Source of the DNA: an uncultured Pseudomonas sp.
GTDB lineage: Bacteria > Pseudomonadota > Gammaproteobacteria > Pseudomonadales > Pseudomonadaceae
Assembly: GCA_946886875.1 (NCBI GenBank)
Contig: CAMPJN010000207.1
Coordinates: forward strand, 1-6,768
Length of the DNA: 6,768 nucleotides
Direction: 5' to 3'
Position numbers and translations under genes: made by a program. The notes under the pieces are model-generated. The model saw only the letters and a program-made list of their open reading frames with translations, did no database searches and was not told where the DNA came from. Numbering within the stretch: position 1 is the stretch's first letter; each line of letters starts with the position of its first letter. This document shows positions 1 to 6,485 of the stretch, in pieces.

Positions 1-610
1 CGCCCATGGCGTCGAAGAGCATGGTTTGGGTCCAGTGCAGTTCCTCGCCGCCGCCGGCGAAGACCATGTCCTGCTTGCCCAGCTGGATCTGCTCCATCGC
101 CGCACCGATGCAGTGGGCGCTGGTGGCGCATGCCGAGGAGATCGAGTAGTTGATCCCCTTGATCTTGAACGGCGTAGCCAGGCAGGCCGATACGGTGCTG
201 CCCATGGTGCGCGGTACGCGATAGGGGCCGACGCGCTTGACGCCTTTCTCGCGCAGGATGTCCATGGCTTCCATCTGGTTAAAGGTGGAAGCACCGCCGG
301 AACCTGCAATCAGGCCAACCCGTGGGTTGGAGACCTCCTCGCTGCTGAGGCCTGCGTCCTTTATCGCCTGTTCCATGGACAGGTAGGCGAACGCGGCGGC
401 ATCGCCCATGAAGCGATAGACCTTGCGGTCGATCAGTTCTTCGAGGTTGAGGTCGACGGAGCCGGACACTTGGCTACGCAAGCCCATCTCGGCGTATTCC
501 GGATTGAAGCGGATACCGGGACGGCCAGCGCGAAGGTTGGCGGAGACGGTTTCTTTGTCATTGCCCAGGCAGGAAACAATACCCAAGCCGGTAATCACGA
601 CGCGGCGCAT
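1..610 (-). CDS. fabB: 3-oxoacyl-ACP synthase I FabB, N-terminal 203 residues (cut by the window edge)
   Basis: FabB is the cytoplasmic beta-ketoacyl-ACP synthase I. It condenses malonyl-ACP with acyl-ACP and elongates the cis-3-decenoyl-ACP made by FabA, which commits carbon to unsaturated fatty acids. Translating the minus strand from the ATG at 610 gives an uninterrupted frame beginning [18 protein letters not shown]. The thiolase-fold nucleophile motif SSACAT places the active-site cysteine at residue 161, equivalent to Cys163 of E. coli FabB. The stretch [18 protein letters not shown] follows near the window edge. About half of the usual ~405-residue protein is present; the two catalytic histidines lie beyond the window. 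The gene starts 12 bases after the fabA stop. Its ribosome binding site, AAAGGA (619-624), overlaps that stop codon, so translation is probably coupled to fabA. FabF is the nearest alternative, but pairing with fabA and the N-terminal sequence favour FabB. Confidence 0.96.
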   Translation of the reverse strand, partial: MRRVVITGLGIVSCLGNDKETVSANLRAGRPGIRFNPEYAEMGLRSQVSGSVDLNLEELIDRKVYRFMGDAAAFAYLSMEQAIKDAGLSSEEVSNPRVGLIAGSGGASTFNQMEAMDILREKGVKRVGPYRVPRTMGSTVSACLATPFKIKGINYSISSACATSAHCIGAAMEQIQLGKQDMVFAGGGEELHWTQTMLFDAMG

Positions 611-622
611 GCGAAGAATCCT

Positions 623-1138
623 TTAGAAGCTATCGGTGGAAGTGAACAGGCCGACGCGCAAGCCTTCGGCGCTGTAGATCTCGCGACCATCGACGCTCAC
701 GGTGCCATCGGCGATGGCCAGGATCAGCGAGCGGGTGATGGTGCGTTTGATCTGAATGTTGTAGGTGACCTTCTTGGCGGTCGGCAGTACCTGGCCGAAG
801 AATTTCACTTCGCCGGAACCGAGCGCGCGACCACGGCCAGGGTTGCCCTGCCAGCCGAGGAAGAAGCCAACCAATTGCCACATGGCATCGAGCCCCAAGC
901 AACCTGGCATCACCGGATCGCCTTCGAAATGGCAGGCGAAGAACCACAGGTCCGGAGTGATATCGAGCTCAGCGACGATCTCGCCTTTGCCGTACTTGCC
1001 GCCGGCATCGCTGATATGGGTAATACGATCCATCATCAGCATGTTCGGTGCGGGCAGTTGCGCATTACCTGGGCCGAACAGCTCGCCGCGACTGCAGCGC
1101 AACAGGTCTTCCTGGGTGAAGGCGTTTTGTTTGGTCAT
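623..1138 (-). CDS. fabA: 3-hydroxydecanoyl-ACP dehydratase/isomerase FabA
   Basis: FabA is the cytoplasmic dehydratase that removes water from 3-hydroxydecanoyl-ACP and isomerises trans-2- to cis-3-decenoyl-ACP, the branch point of anaerobic unsaturated fatty acid synthesis. At 171 residues it has the usual length. The hot-dog-fold active site is intact: His70 lies in [14 protein letters not shown] and Asp84 in LGLDAMWQL, at the same numbers as the E. coli enzyme. The ATG at 1138 is preceded by GAGGAG (1144-1149) with a 5-base spacer, which fixes the start. It forms a two-gene operon with fabB, which follows after 12 bases. The 321-base gap behind it contains candidate promoters, so it need not depend on the kinase operon upstream. 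FabZ is excluded by the length and the residues around the active site. Confidence 0.98.
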   Translation of the reverse strand: MTKQNAFTQEDLLRCSRGELFGPGNAQLPAPNMLMMDRITHISDAGGKYGKGEIVAELDITPDLWFFACHFEGDPVMPGCLGLDAMWQLVGFFLGWQGNPGRGRALGSGEVKFFGQVLPTAKKVTYNIQIKRTITRSLILAIADGTVSVDGREIYSAEGLRVGLFTSTDSF

Positions 1139-1143
1139 GCGAG

Positions 1144-1149
1144 CTCCTC
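1144..1149 (-). promoter_or_regulatory. fabA ribosome binding site
   Basis: The minus strand reads GAGGAG followed by CTCGC and the ATG at 1138. This is a strong Shine-Dalgarno match at close spacing and confirms the fabA start. Confidence 0.85.
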
Positions 1150-1158
1150 AATAATCCC

Positions 1159-1177
1159 CACCCGCCGAGGCTGGGTG
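1159..1177 (-). other. Small hairpin in the fabA leader, just upstream of the ribosome binding site
   Basis: On the minus strand CACCC and GGGTG pair as a 5-bp stem. A bulged A and an inner GC/GC pair close a CTCG loop. The hairpin ends 9 bases before the fabA Shine-Dalgarno. There is no T-tract, so it is not an intrinsic terminator. Any role in fabA translation or mRNA stability is a guess. Confidence 0.35.
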
Positions 1178-1222
1178 AATCGTCCTGGCTGGCGGCGCGT
1201 GGGTGCGCCTGCCAGCAGCCTA

Positions 1223-1253
1223 GTCATAGACTGTTGCGTTGTAATGAAAGTCA
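1223..1253 (-). promoter_or_regulatory. Candidate proximal fabA promoter
   Basis: The minus strand carries TATGAC (1223-1228, 4 of 6 matches to a -10). A TGACTT that could act as -35 (1248-1253) lies 19 bases upstream, a spacing longer than ideal. Transcription would start about 80 bases before fabA. This is weak and based only on hexamer matching. Confidence 0.2.
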
Positions 1254-1269
1254 CAGCGTGCGGGGCACA

Positions 1270-1299
1270 GTTGTACACCGAGGCGCCGCCCATTGTCAC
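1270..1299 (-). promoter_or_regulatory. Candidate distal fabA promoter
   Basis: The minus strand carries GTGACA (1294-1299, 5 of 6 matches to TTGACA), an 18-base spacer and TACAAC (1270-1275, 4 of 6 matches to TATAAT). This is the best sigma-70-like pair I could find upstream of fabA and would give a 5' leader of roughly 120 bases. No direct evidence separates it from chance. Confidence 0.3.
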
Positions 1300-1309
1300 A
1301 CCAACCGGC

Positions 1310-1324
1310 CGCGGCAAAGCCGCG
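1310..1324. other. GC-rich hairpin downstream of the kinase gene
   Basis: CGCGGC and GCCGCG form a perfect 6-bp stem around an AAA loop (TTT on the minus strand). It lies about 135 bases after the kinase stop and upstream of the candidate fabA promoters. No run of T follows it in either direction, so it does not qualify as a standard intrinsic terminator. It might slow or protect the 3' end of the operon transcript. Confidence 0.35.
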
Positions 1325-1459
1325 CGCGGTGTTGCAGGGCGCGTCAACCCTCTGCTGGGGGCGGCCATGGGCAGGGCGTACGCGCCGATTTTGTCCTTCC
1401 GGGCGCTCAAGCCGCAGCTGCTCAGGCAGTTGCTGGTGCATTCGCCAGCCTGAAGCAGA

Positions 1460-3388
1460 TCAAGCATTTTCGCTACTCGCCGAAGGTCTGGGTGTCAGCC
1501 AGCGTTGCAGTACCCGCTGCAGATCCAGACGTTTGAAGGGCTTGGCCAAATAATCGTTCATTCCCGCGCTCAGACAGACTTCACGGTCTCCCTGCAGTGC
1601 ATTGGCGGTGAGGGCGATGATCGGCAGCTCGGTGGCGGATTTGAAGCGGCGAATCTGCCGGGTTGCCTCATAGCCGTCCATGATCGGCAAGCGGCAGTCC
1701 ATCAGCACCAGGGCGAATGACTGGCGCTCGATGCAGTAAACCGCTTGCGCGCCGTCGCCGACCAGACTGACCTGATAACCGAGGCTGCGCAACATGGCTT
1801 CGATGACCGTCTGGTTGACCGGGTTGTCCTCGACCAGCAAGACCGTCTGGCCCTGGCCCTGATTTTCGTCGACCAGGCTGCTGTGATTCGGCTGCTGAAG
1901 CTCTTGGCAGAACGGCAGAGGGATTTCCAGGGTAAAGGTCGAGCCCAGGCCTTCGCGGCTCTGCGCCTTCAGGGTGCCGCCCATGCGCTCGGCCAGGGTG
2001 CGGGCGATCGGCAGTCCCAGCCCGGTTCCACCGTAACGCCGGGAAATCGAGGTGTCGGCCTGTTGGAAGGCGTCGAACATGTGTTCCAGGCGCCCAGGCG
2101 AAATGCCGATGCCGCTGTCGTGCACCGCACAACTGAACCACAGCACTTGTTTATCCAGGGGTTGCCAATGGGTTTCCACGCGGATACTGCCTGCCTCGGT
2201 GAATTTCAACGCATTGCCGATCAGGTTGACCAGTATTTGCCGGATGCGGGTCGGGTCGCCCTGAACTTCCAGTTGTTCGAGCCCCTCCTGCACCTGCAGG
2301 TTCAATTCCAGTCCGCGCTGCTGGGCGCTGTACTGGAAGACCTGGATCGAGCTTTGCAACAGCTCCAGTAGATTGAAAGTGATGCATTCGAGTTCCAGGG
2401 CGCCGCGTTCGATCCGGGAGAAGTCGAGGATGTCATTGATGACTTTCAACAAGTGCTCGGTGGATTCGGTTGCCAGGGCGGCGTACTCGTCCTGTTCGCG
2501 GGTCAGTTCGGTGGTTTCCAGCAGTTGCAGCATACCCAGCACGCCGTTCATTGGGGTGCGCAATTCATGGCTCATCATGGCGAGAAAGTCGGACTTGGCG
2601 CGGTTGGCTTGCTCCGATTCCTCGCGGGCCTTGATCAATAGCGCCATCGCCTGCTGCTGTTCGTTGCTGGCGCGATCCAGGCCGTTGGCCAGGTTGTTGA
2701 TGTGCCGGGCCAGGGCGCCGAGTTCGCTATCGCCGAGCTCGGGCAGGGCGGTGCGGTAGTTGCCGGCCTGGATTGCCGCTACCGCTTCGCCCATGGCACT
2801 GAGCGGTTGCGACAGGCGCCGGGCCAGACGCCGCGCGAGGATAAAGGTGAGGAACAGGGCGAACAGCGCCAGCATCGCCGCTTTGAAAAGGATTTCCTGT
2901 TGTCGGGTATTAAAGGCGTCGTTCGACATGCCCACCACCACACGGCCGAGATAGTCGTTGCCCTGAGGCTGTGACGCACCGCTGCCGTTTTGCAGGAAGT
3001 CCTGGCTCAAAGCGATTTGCTGCAGACGAATCGCCGAGTGGAACACCTCGACCTGCGGACTGTTCTGGCCCTGGCTCGCCGGTTGTTCGACATACACCAG
3101 GATGTTTTCTTCGCGGTCGCGCACCTCGATAAAACGCACGTCGGGGGTTTTCAGGGTGGCGCTGAGCAGTGCTTCGAGCACCTCCAGGTTGCCGGAAATC
3201 ACCCCGTATTCGGTCGCCGGCGCCAGTTGGCTGGCGATCAGTTGGCCGGTGTGATCGAGTTCCTGGCGCAGGTCCTGAAGCCGGGCGAAGGTGAAGTAGC
3301 CGGTCAGCAGCAGGGTCAGCAGTAGTGCCGGTCCGACGCTGATCAGTTGCGTGCGGGTATGGATATCCCAGCCGTGACGCAGTTTCAT
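1460..3388 (-). CDS. Hybrid sensor histidine kinase with periplasmic sensor domain, HAMP, kinase and receiver (PA1611-like)
   Basis: This 642-residue inner-membrane hybrid kinase autophosphorylates on histidine and passes the phosphate to its own receiver. In order it has TM1 (about 15-35), a periplasmic domain (about 36-165) with the CHASE8-like stretch APATEYGVISGN, TM2 (166-184), HAMP (185-238) and a short coiled coil. The HisKA H-box SHELRTPMNG follows with His274. The HATPase_c domain has its N-box at Asn388/Asn392, DSGIGIS at 424-430 and GGTGLGLP at 453-460. The C-terminal receiver has acidic residues 520-521, phospho-acceptor Asp564, Thr594 and Lys616. All phosphotransfer residues are present. 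There is no Hpt domain, so a separate Hpt protein must carry the signal onward. The start has AAGGAG (3396-3401) at 7 bases and overlaps the binding-protein stop by 4 bases. Position beside fabA and architecture match P. aeruginosa PA1611, which is known to feed HptB and to bind RetS. Orthology is inferred; the ligand is unknown. Confidence 0.93.
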   Translation of the reverse strand: MKLRHGWDIHTRTQLISVGPALLLTLLLTGYFTFARLQDLRQELDHTGQLIASQLAPATEYGVISGNLEVLEALLSATLKTPDVRFIEVRDREENILVYVEQPASQGQNSPQVEVFHSAIRLQQIALSQDFLQNGSGASQPQGNDYLGRVVVGMSNDAFNTRQQEILFKAAMLALFALFLTFILARRLARRLSQPLSAMGEAVAAIQAGNYRTALPELGDSELGALARHINNLANGLDRASNEQQQAMALLIKAREESEQANRAKSDFLAMMSHELRTPMNGVLGMLQLLETTELTREQDEYAALATESTEHLLKVINDILDFSRIERGALELECITFNLLELLQSSIQVFQYSAQQRGLELNLQVQEGLEQLEVQGDPTRIRQILVNLIGNALKFTEAGSIRVETHWQPLDKQVLWFSCAVHDSGIGISPGRLEHMFDAFQQADTSISRRYGGTGLGLPIARTLAERMGGTLKAQSREGLGSTFTLEIPLPFCQELQQPNHSSLVDENQGQGQTVLLVEDNPVNQTVIEAMLRSLGYQVSLVGDGAQAVYCIERQSFALVLMDCRLPIMDGYEATRQIRRFKSATELPIIALTANALQGDREVCLSAGMNDYLAKPFKRLDLQRVLQRWLTPRPSASSENA

Positions 3389-4311
3389 GGGAGATCTCCT
3401 TCGGCGACTCGTTGCGTCAGGGTGGCATCGTCGGCCAGCTCAAGAGCCAGAGCGCGCGCGACTTGGCGATTGCCGAGCACTTTGAAGTGCGCCGGATAGG
3501 CGCTGCGTGGCCATTCACTGGTCGGCCGGTCGAGCCATAGTTCGAGGCTGGCCAACCAATCGATTTGGTCGCTGTACACACTGGCCAGACTGCCGGCACG
3601 CACGAAACTGGCATTGGGGCCGATTATCGCGCGCTGCTGACCATAGCTGGTTAATAGAAGATTCTTCGCGGTTTGCGGATTGAATAGGTCATCGTCGTTC
3701 AGCCCGAACAGCAGGTCGCTGTGCTGCAGTAGATCCAGCAGCGGGCGATTGTCGCGCCTGTCCGGCCATTCGCGGCTGACGACCTGTAAGTCCAGCGCGC
3801 TGGCGGCCCGTTGCAACTCGTCGAGGAGGAAGGCGCTGTGTTCGTCGTAGAGCACGCCAATCCGCTTGGCTTGCGGCATAAGGGCACGCACCAGGCTTAG
3901 CTGGCGTTGCGGCGAGGGGTCGCTCCAGAGCAGGCTCAAACGCGGCGGGCGAGTGTCGCCGAGACGTTTTTGCGCATACACCTTGGCGATACGCAGAACC
4001 AGCGTCGGCGGTCCCTGGTCGCTGCCCAGGCGCCACTCGAGCGCTTCATCGCCGAAGATGATCAAGCGAGTGCCATCGGGCAGGGCAGTGGGACTTGGGA
4101 GCTGGGCGAGGGGGCGGAAGCTTACCTGGTCCTGCGGTCTGCGCGCGGCCAGGTCGGCGGTGAAGGCGCGTATCGCCGAATTATCCTCGGCGCTGCTGAG
4201 AATGATTTCCGCGGCCAATAGCGGCTGCCCGAACAATAGGCCGCAGAGCAGCAACCAAGGGCGCAGCGCCGTGCCGAGCGGGCACCTGATTCGGGCGAAC
4301 AAACCAGGCAT
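3385..4311 (-). CDS. Periplasmic ABC_sub_bind-family (PF04392-like) substrate-binding protein without a transporter
   Basis: The 308-residue protein resembles the ABC_sub_bind periplasmic binding proteins. An N-terminal export signal has basic residues (RIR), a hydrophobic core PWLLLCGLLFGQPLL and a likely signal peptidase I site after LLAA (about residue 34). The LLLC run is not a proper lipobox, so I expect a soluble protein. Family-typical segments are SDPSPQRQLSLVRALMP (130-146), KRIGVLYDEHSAFLLDELQ (149-167), NDDDLFNPQTAKNLLLTSYG (205-224), IIGPNASFVRAGSLASVYSD (229-248) and a C-terminal LGNRQVARALAL. No permease or ATPase gene is in the window. Instead the gene lies between a receptor gene (1-base gap) and a sensor-kinase gene (ATGA overlap). 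It probably presents a ligand to the kinase rather than to a transporter. There is no Shine-Dalgarno before the ATG, which follows the receptor's TAA by one base, so translation likely depends on reinitiation. The ligand cannot be read from the sequence. Confidence 0.85.
   Translation of the reverse strand: MPGLFARIRCPLGTALRPWLLLCGLLFGQPLLAAEIILSSAEDNSAIRAFTADLAARRPQDQVSFRPLAQLPSPTALPDGTRLIIFGDEALEWRLGSDQGPPTLVLRIAKVYAQKRLGDTRPPRLSLLWSDPSPQRQLSLVRALMPQAKRIGVLYDEHSAFLLDELQRAASALDLQVVSREWPDRRDNRPLLDLLQHSDLLFGLNDDDLFNPQTAKNLLLTSYGQQRAIIGPNASFVRAGSLASVYSDQIDWLASLELWLDRPTSEWPRSAYPAHFKVLGNRQVARALALELADDATLTQRVAEGDLP
3396..3401 (-). promoter_or_regulatory. Ribosome binding site of the sensor-kinase gene
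   Basis: AAGGAG lies 7 bases before the kinase ATG, inside the end of the binding-protein gene. It supports the ATG at 3388 and hence the ATGA overlap. Confidence 0.85.
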
Positions 4312-4312
4312 G

Positions 4313-6427
4313 TTAAAAGGACAACTCGGCGCTGAAGTACAGCAGTTGTCGTTCGTCCTGATTGTTTTCCCGCCAGGTCAGGGGCTCGTCGTCCAGGCGT
4401 TGCTGCATGACCGCCGCCAACTCCAATGCCGCGCCCGCCACGACGAAGCGCTTGGCGACGCGCATATCCACGCGTTCGAAGCGATAGCGGTTGAGTTGGT
4501 CGGCGCCGTAATAGAACAGCCCGCTCGACCAACCCTGGCCCCAATCGCGCAACCAACCGGCGGAGCCGCTGTGGCGCGCGCTGAGGCGTTGATCGAGTCG
4601 GCTGCTGGCGACGAAATCGACATAGGCATAGCTCAGGCGCAGACGGTCAGCCTGGCTGAGTTGCCAGTCGAGCTGGGTTTCCACACCGCGGAATTTCATC
4701 CAGTTGCTATTGCTGGGCAATGGCGAGCCGTTGCGTAGCGGCTCGCTGATCATGTCGTCGATGTGTTCGTCGAACAACTTGATATCCAGATTGAGGTTGC
4801 CACTGTCGGATTGGCCGTTATAGCCCAGCTCCCAGGAGCGCATGCGTTCCTGCTGCAGGTTGCCGGGCCCAGGGGTGGTAACGAAATAAGCGGCGTCGCG
4901 CTGGCCGAAAGGTTGCGGCTCGAGATCCCTTACCCGGTAGTTCCAATTGGCGTCGTTTTCCAGCATGTCCGGCGAGCGCACCGCCTCCGAATACACCGCG
5001 CGCAGACCATGGCGCGGCGTGATCAAGTAGTTGACCGCCACGCGCGGGGTCAGCGAGTCGCCGCTGCGCCGGTCGTACTCGTACATCGCTCCGGTTTGCA
5101 ACAGCCAGTGCTGGCTGGCTTGCCATTCCAGATGACCGAACAGACGCCAAGTGTCGTTGCTCAGCCGTCCGCCGAAGAAAGTCGCGGATTCGGCGACGTC
5201 GTGGCGATAGCTGGCGCCGCTGAGCAGGCGCAGATCGTCGCTGAGGCTCAGGGTGTCCTGTAGCTCGAGCTCGTAACGGTTTTCGCGCAGATCCTGATTG
5301 ACCTCGCCGCAGACCTTATCCAAGCCGCCGCTCGCCAACTGGCCGGCCACCTGAGTGGCCAGGGCTTGTTCCTGGGGCGTGCCGCTGGCTATCACCGCGG
5401 CTGTGGGCGAGCGGGCAAAACGTTCGGCGAACGCGGCATTCAGCCGCCATAGCGCATGGAGTTGCGGGCTGACGACAATGGCCGCATCGCAGGCACGCCA
5501 ACTGCTCAGGCGCTGCCAATGCTGCAGCGAGGTCGATACTTGCAGGCTGTGCAGGTTGCTGAAATCGATGTTCCAGCGCAGGGCTGCGGCATAATCGCGG
5601 GCCTCGATGTCGCTGTCGTTATCGCCGGGCGGGTAGTCGCCGAATAGGGGCTGGTACTCGTAACGCCTTTGATTGCTGCCTTCCTTGAGCGCCAATTGCC
5701 ATTCCAGGCTCTGCCGGCTGTCGAGTTGCTGGCTGACCGAGAGGTTGAGGCGATTGAGCCGGCGGCTGTCCCGGTAGTCGCGGCCGAACTCGTCGTGATC
5801 GAAACCGTCATCCTGCTGGCCTGACAGCGAAAGGCGCAGCGCGCCATCAGCCCAGCTGGAGCCATGGCTGGCGTACCAGTCCTGGATGCCGTTCTCACCC
5901 TGGGTGGTTTTCAGGCGGGTGCCCTGGCTGTCGAGGGGCGCGCGGGTGGTGATGCTGATCACCCCCATCAGGGCGTTGGCGCCGTAGCTGACGGTATTCG
6001 GCCCACGAAACACTTCGATGCGCTCGATGTCTTCTATAGCGACCGGGATGTCGCTCCAATCGACGGTCGCCAGCCCTGGGCGGTAGACCGAACGGCCATC
6101 GACCAGCACTTGCAGGCGTCGCGCTTCGGTGACATTGCTGCCATGGTAATTGACGGTCGCCTGGTTGCCGTTGCTGTAGCCGATCATCATGCCGGGCACC
6201 AGGCGCAGCAGTTCGACGATATCGCGTGCGCCACTGGCCCTGATCAGGGCGCTGTCGAGCACTGTCATGCTACCGGGTACGGCCGCCGGCGCTTGCTTCA
6301 GGCGGGTGGCGGTCAAGACCTGCGGCAGCGGTTGTTCGATGCCGAATAAATCATCGGCGTGCACGCGGGTGCCGACCACTAGGGTCAAGACGCTCAGGGC
6401 AAGGGGGATTCGGGTGTTGGTAGCCAC
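4313..6427 (-). CDS. TonB-dependent outer-membrane receptor
   Basis: A 704-residue outer-membrane gated transporter powered by TonB-ExbB-ExbD. I prefer the GTG at 6427. It has AAGG (6435-6438) 7 bases upstream, and the protein then begins with a normal signal peptide (ATNTR, hydrophobic IPLALSVLTLVVG, cleavage after RVHA, residue 24). The in-frame ATG at 6460 would add 11 residues, has no ribosome binding site and falls on a repeat. The mature protein has a TonB-box-like LPQVLTAT (34-41) and a plug with VPGMMIGY, LQVLVDGRSVYRPGL and IPVAIEDIERIEVFRGPN followed by YGANALMGVISITT (about 40-162). A beta-barrel follows and ends in the aromatic signal YFSAELSF. There is no N-terminal STN signalling domain, so it is not a FecA-type transducer. 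Cys313 and Cys373 flank an Ala-rich segment, probably a surface loop. It is the first gene of the operon. The BtuB/FepA-like plug does not reveal the substrate. Confidence 0.93.
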   Translation of the reverse strand: MATNTRIPLALSVLTLVVGTRVHADDLFGIEQPLPQVLTATRLKQAPAAVPGSMTVLDSALIRASGARDIVELLRLVPGMMIGYSNGNQATVNYHGSNVTEARRLQVLVDGRSVYRPGLATVDWSDIPVAIEDIERIEVFRGPNTVSYGANALMGVISITTRAPLDSQGTRLKTTQGENGIQDWYASHGSSWADGALRLSLSGQQDDGFDHDEFGRDYRDSRRLNRLNLSVSQQLDSRQSLEWQLALKEGSNQRRYEYQPLFGDYPPGDNDSDIEARDYAAALRWNIDFSNLHSLQVSTSLQHWQRLSSWRACDAAIVVSPQLHALWRLNAAFAERFARSPTAAVIASGTPQEQALATQVAGQLASGGLDKVCGEVNQDLRENRYELELQDTLSLSDDLRLLSGASYRHDVAESATFFGGRLSNDTWRLFGHLEWQASQHWLLQTGAMYEYDRRSGDSLTPRVAVNYLITPRHGLRAVYSEAVRSPDMLENDANWNYRVRDLEPQPFGQRDAAYFVTTPGPGNLQQERMRSWELGYNGQSDSGNLNLDIKLFDEHIDDMISEPLRNGSPLPSNSNWMKFRGVETQLDWQLSQADRLRLSYAYVDFVASSRLDQRLSARHSGSAGWLRDWGQGWSSGLFYYGADQLNRYRFERVDMRVAKRFVVAGAALELAAVMQQRLDDEPLTWRENNQDERQLLYFSAELSF

Positions 6428-6434
6428 GCAACAG

Positions 6435-6438
6435 CCTT
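6435..6438 (-). promoter_or_regulatory. Ribosome binding site that decides the receptor start
   Basis: AAGG lies 7 bases before the GTG at 6427. The competing ATG at 6460 is preceded by CCGTTAAT, which has no Shine-Dalgarno character. This, with the signal peptide, favours the GTG. Confidence 0.65.
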
Positions 6439-6459
6439 GTTCGCGTTGAAAGTGCTGCA

Positions 6460-6485
6460 TATTAACGGAAAGTATTCACGGAAAG
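6460..6485. repeat. 13-bp tandem direct repeat upstream of the receptor operon
   Basis: Two abutting copies, TATTAACGGAAAG (6460-6472) and TATTCACGGAAAG (6473-6485), match at 12 of 13 positions. They sit 33 bases upstream of the preferred receptor start in the divergent intergenic region. A weak -10-like TAATAT on the minus strand (6459-6464) overlaps the first copy, and no good -35 lies at the right distance. A 7-bp inverted repeat, CTGCATA (6455-6461) and TATGCAG (6495-6501), brackets the pair. The arrangement resembles a binding site for a regulator dimer that reads direct repeats. The regulator is unknown. Confidence 0.7.

Larger units (their letters stand above)
1139..1459. other. Intergenic region between the sensor-kinase gene and fabA
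   Basis: These 321 bases hold no gene I can support. A 110-codon minus-strand frame spanning them overlaps both neighbours and has no family resemblance. The region should contain the fabA promoter and 5' leader. I see candidate promoter hexamers, a GC-rich hairpin (1310-1324) and a small hairpin next to the fabA ribosome binding site (1159-1177). I do not see a hairpin followed by a T-tract that would terminate transcription from the kinase gene. I also found no extended palindrome that I could call a DesT or FabR operator. Confidence 0.6.

Noticed and set aside
1201..1320. Possible DesT or FabR operator upstream of fabA
   Set aside because: fabAB of P. aeruginosa is known to be controlled by DesT, but the only palindromes I find here are short (TGTACA, GGCGCC, AGTC-TAT-GACT). 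None is extended enough to call an operator by eye.
26..1453. 475-codon open frame on the plus strand, antisense to fabB, fabA and the gap
   Set aside because: fabA and fabB on the other strand have unmistakable sequences and intact active sites. The antisense product has no recognisable domain or ribosome binding site, and long antisense frames are common in GC-rich DNA.
1135..1467. 110-codon minus-strand frame spanning the kinase-fabA gap
   Set aside because: It overlaps the end of the kinase gene and the start of fabA. Its composition is rich in Arg, Pro and Ala with no recognisable family, and it occupies the region where the fabA promoter must lie.
4206..4311. Lipoprotein signal in the binding protein (LLLC-G)
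   Set aside because: The residue before the cysteine is Leu, where lipoboxes need Gly, Ala or Ser. A signal peptidase I site after LLAA fits better.
3866..4738. 290-codon plus-strand frame antisense to the binding-protein and receptor genes
   Set aside because: It is a shadow of two well-supported genes, with no domain and no promoter or ribosome binding site.
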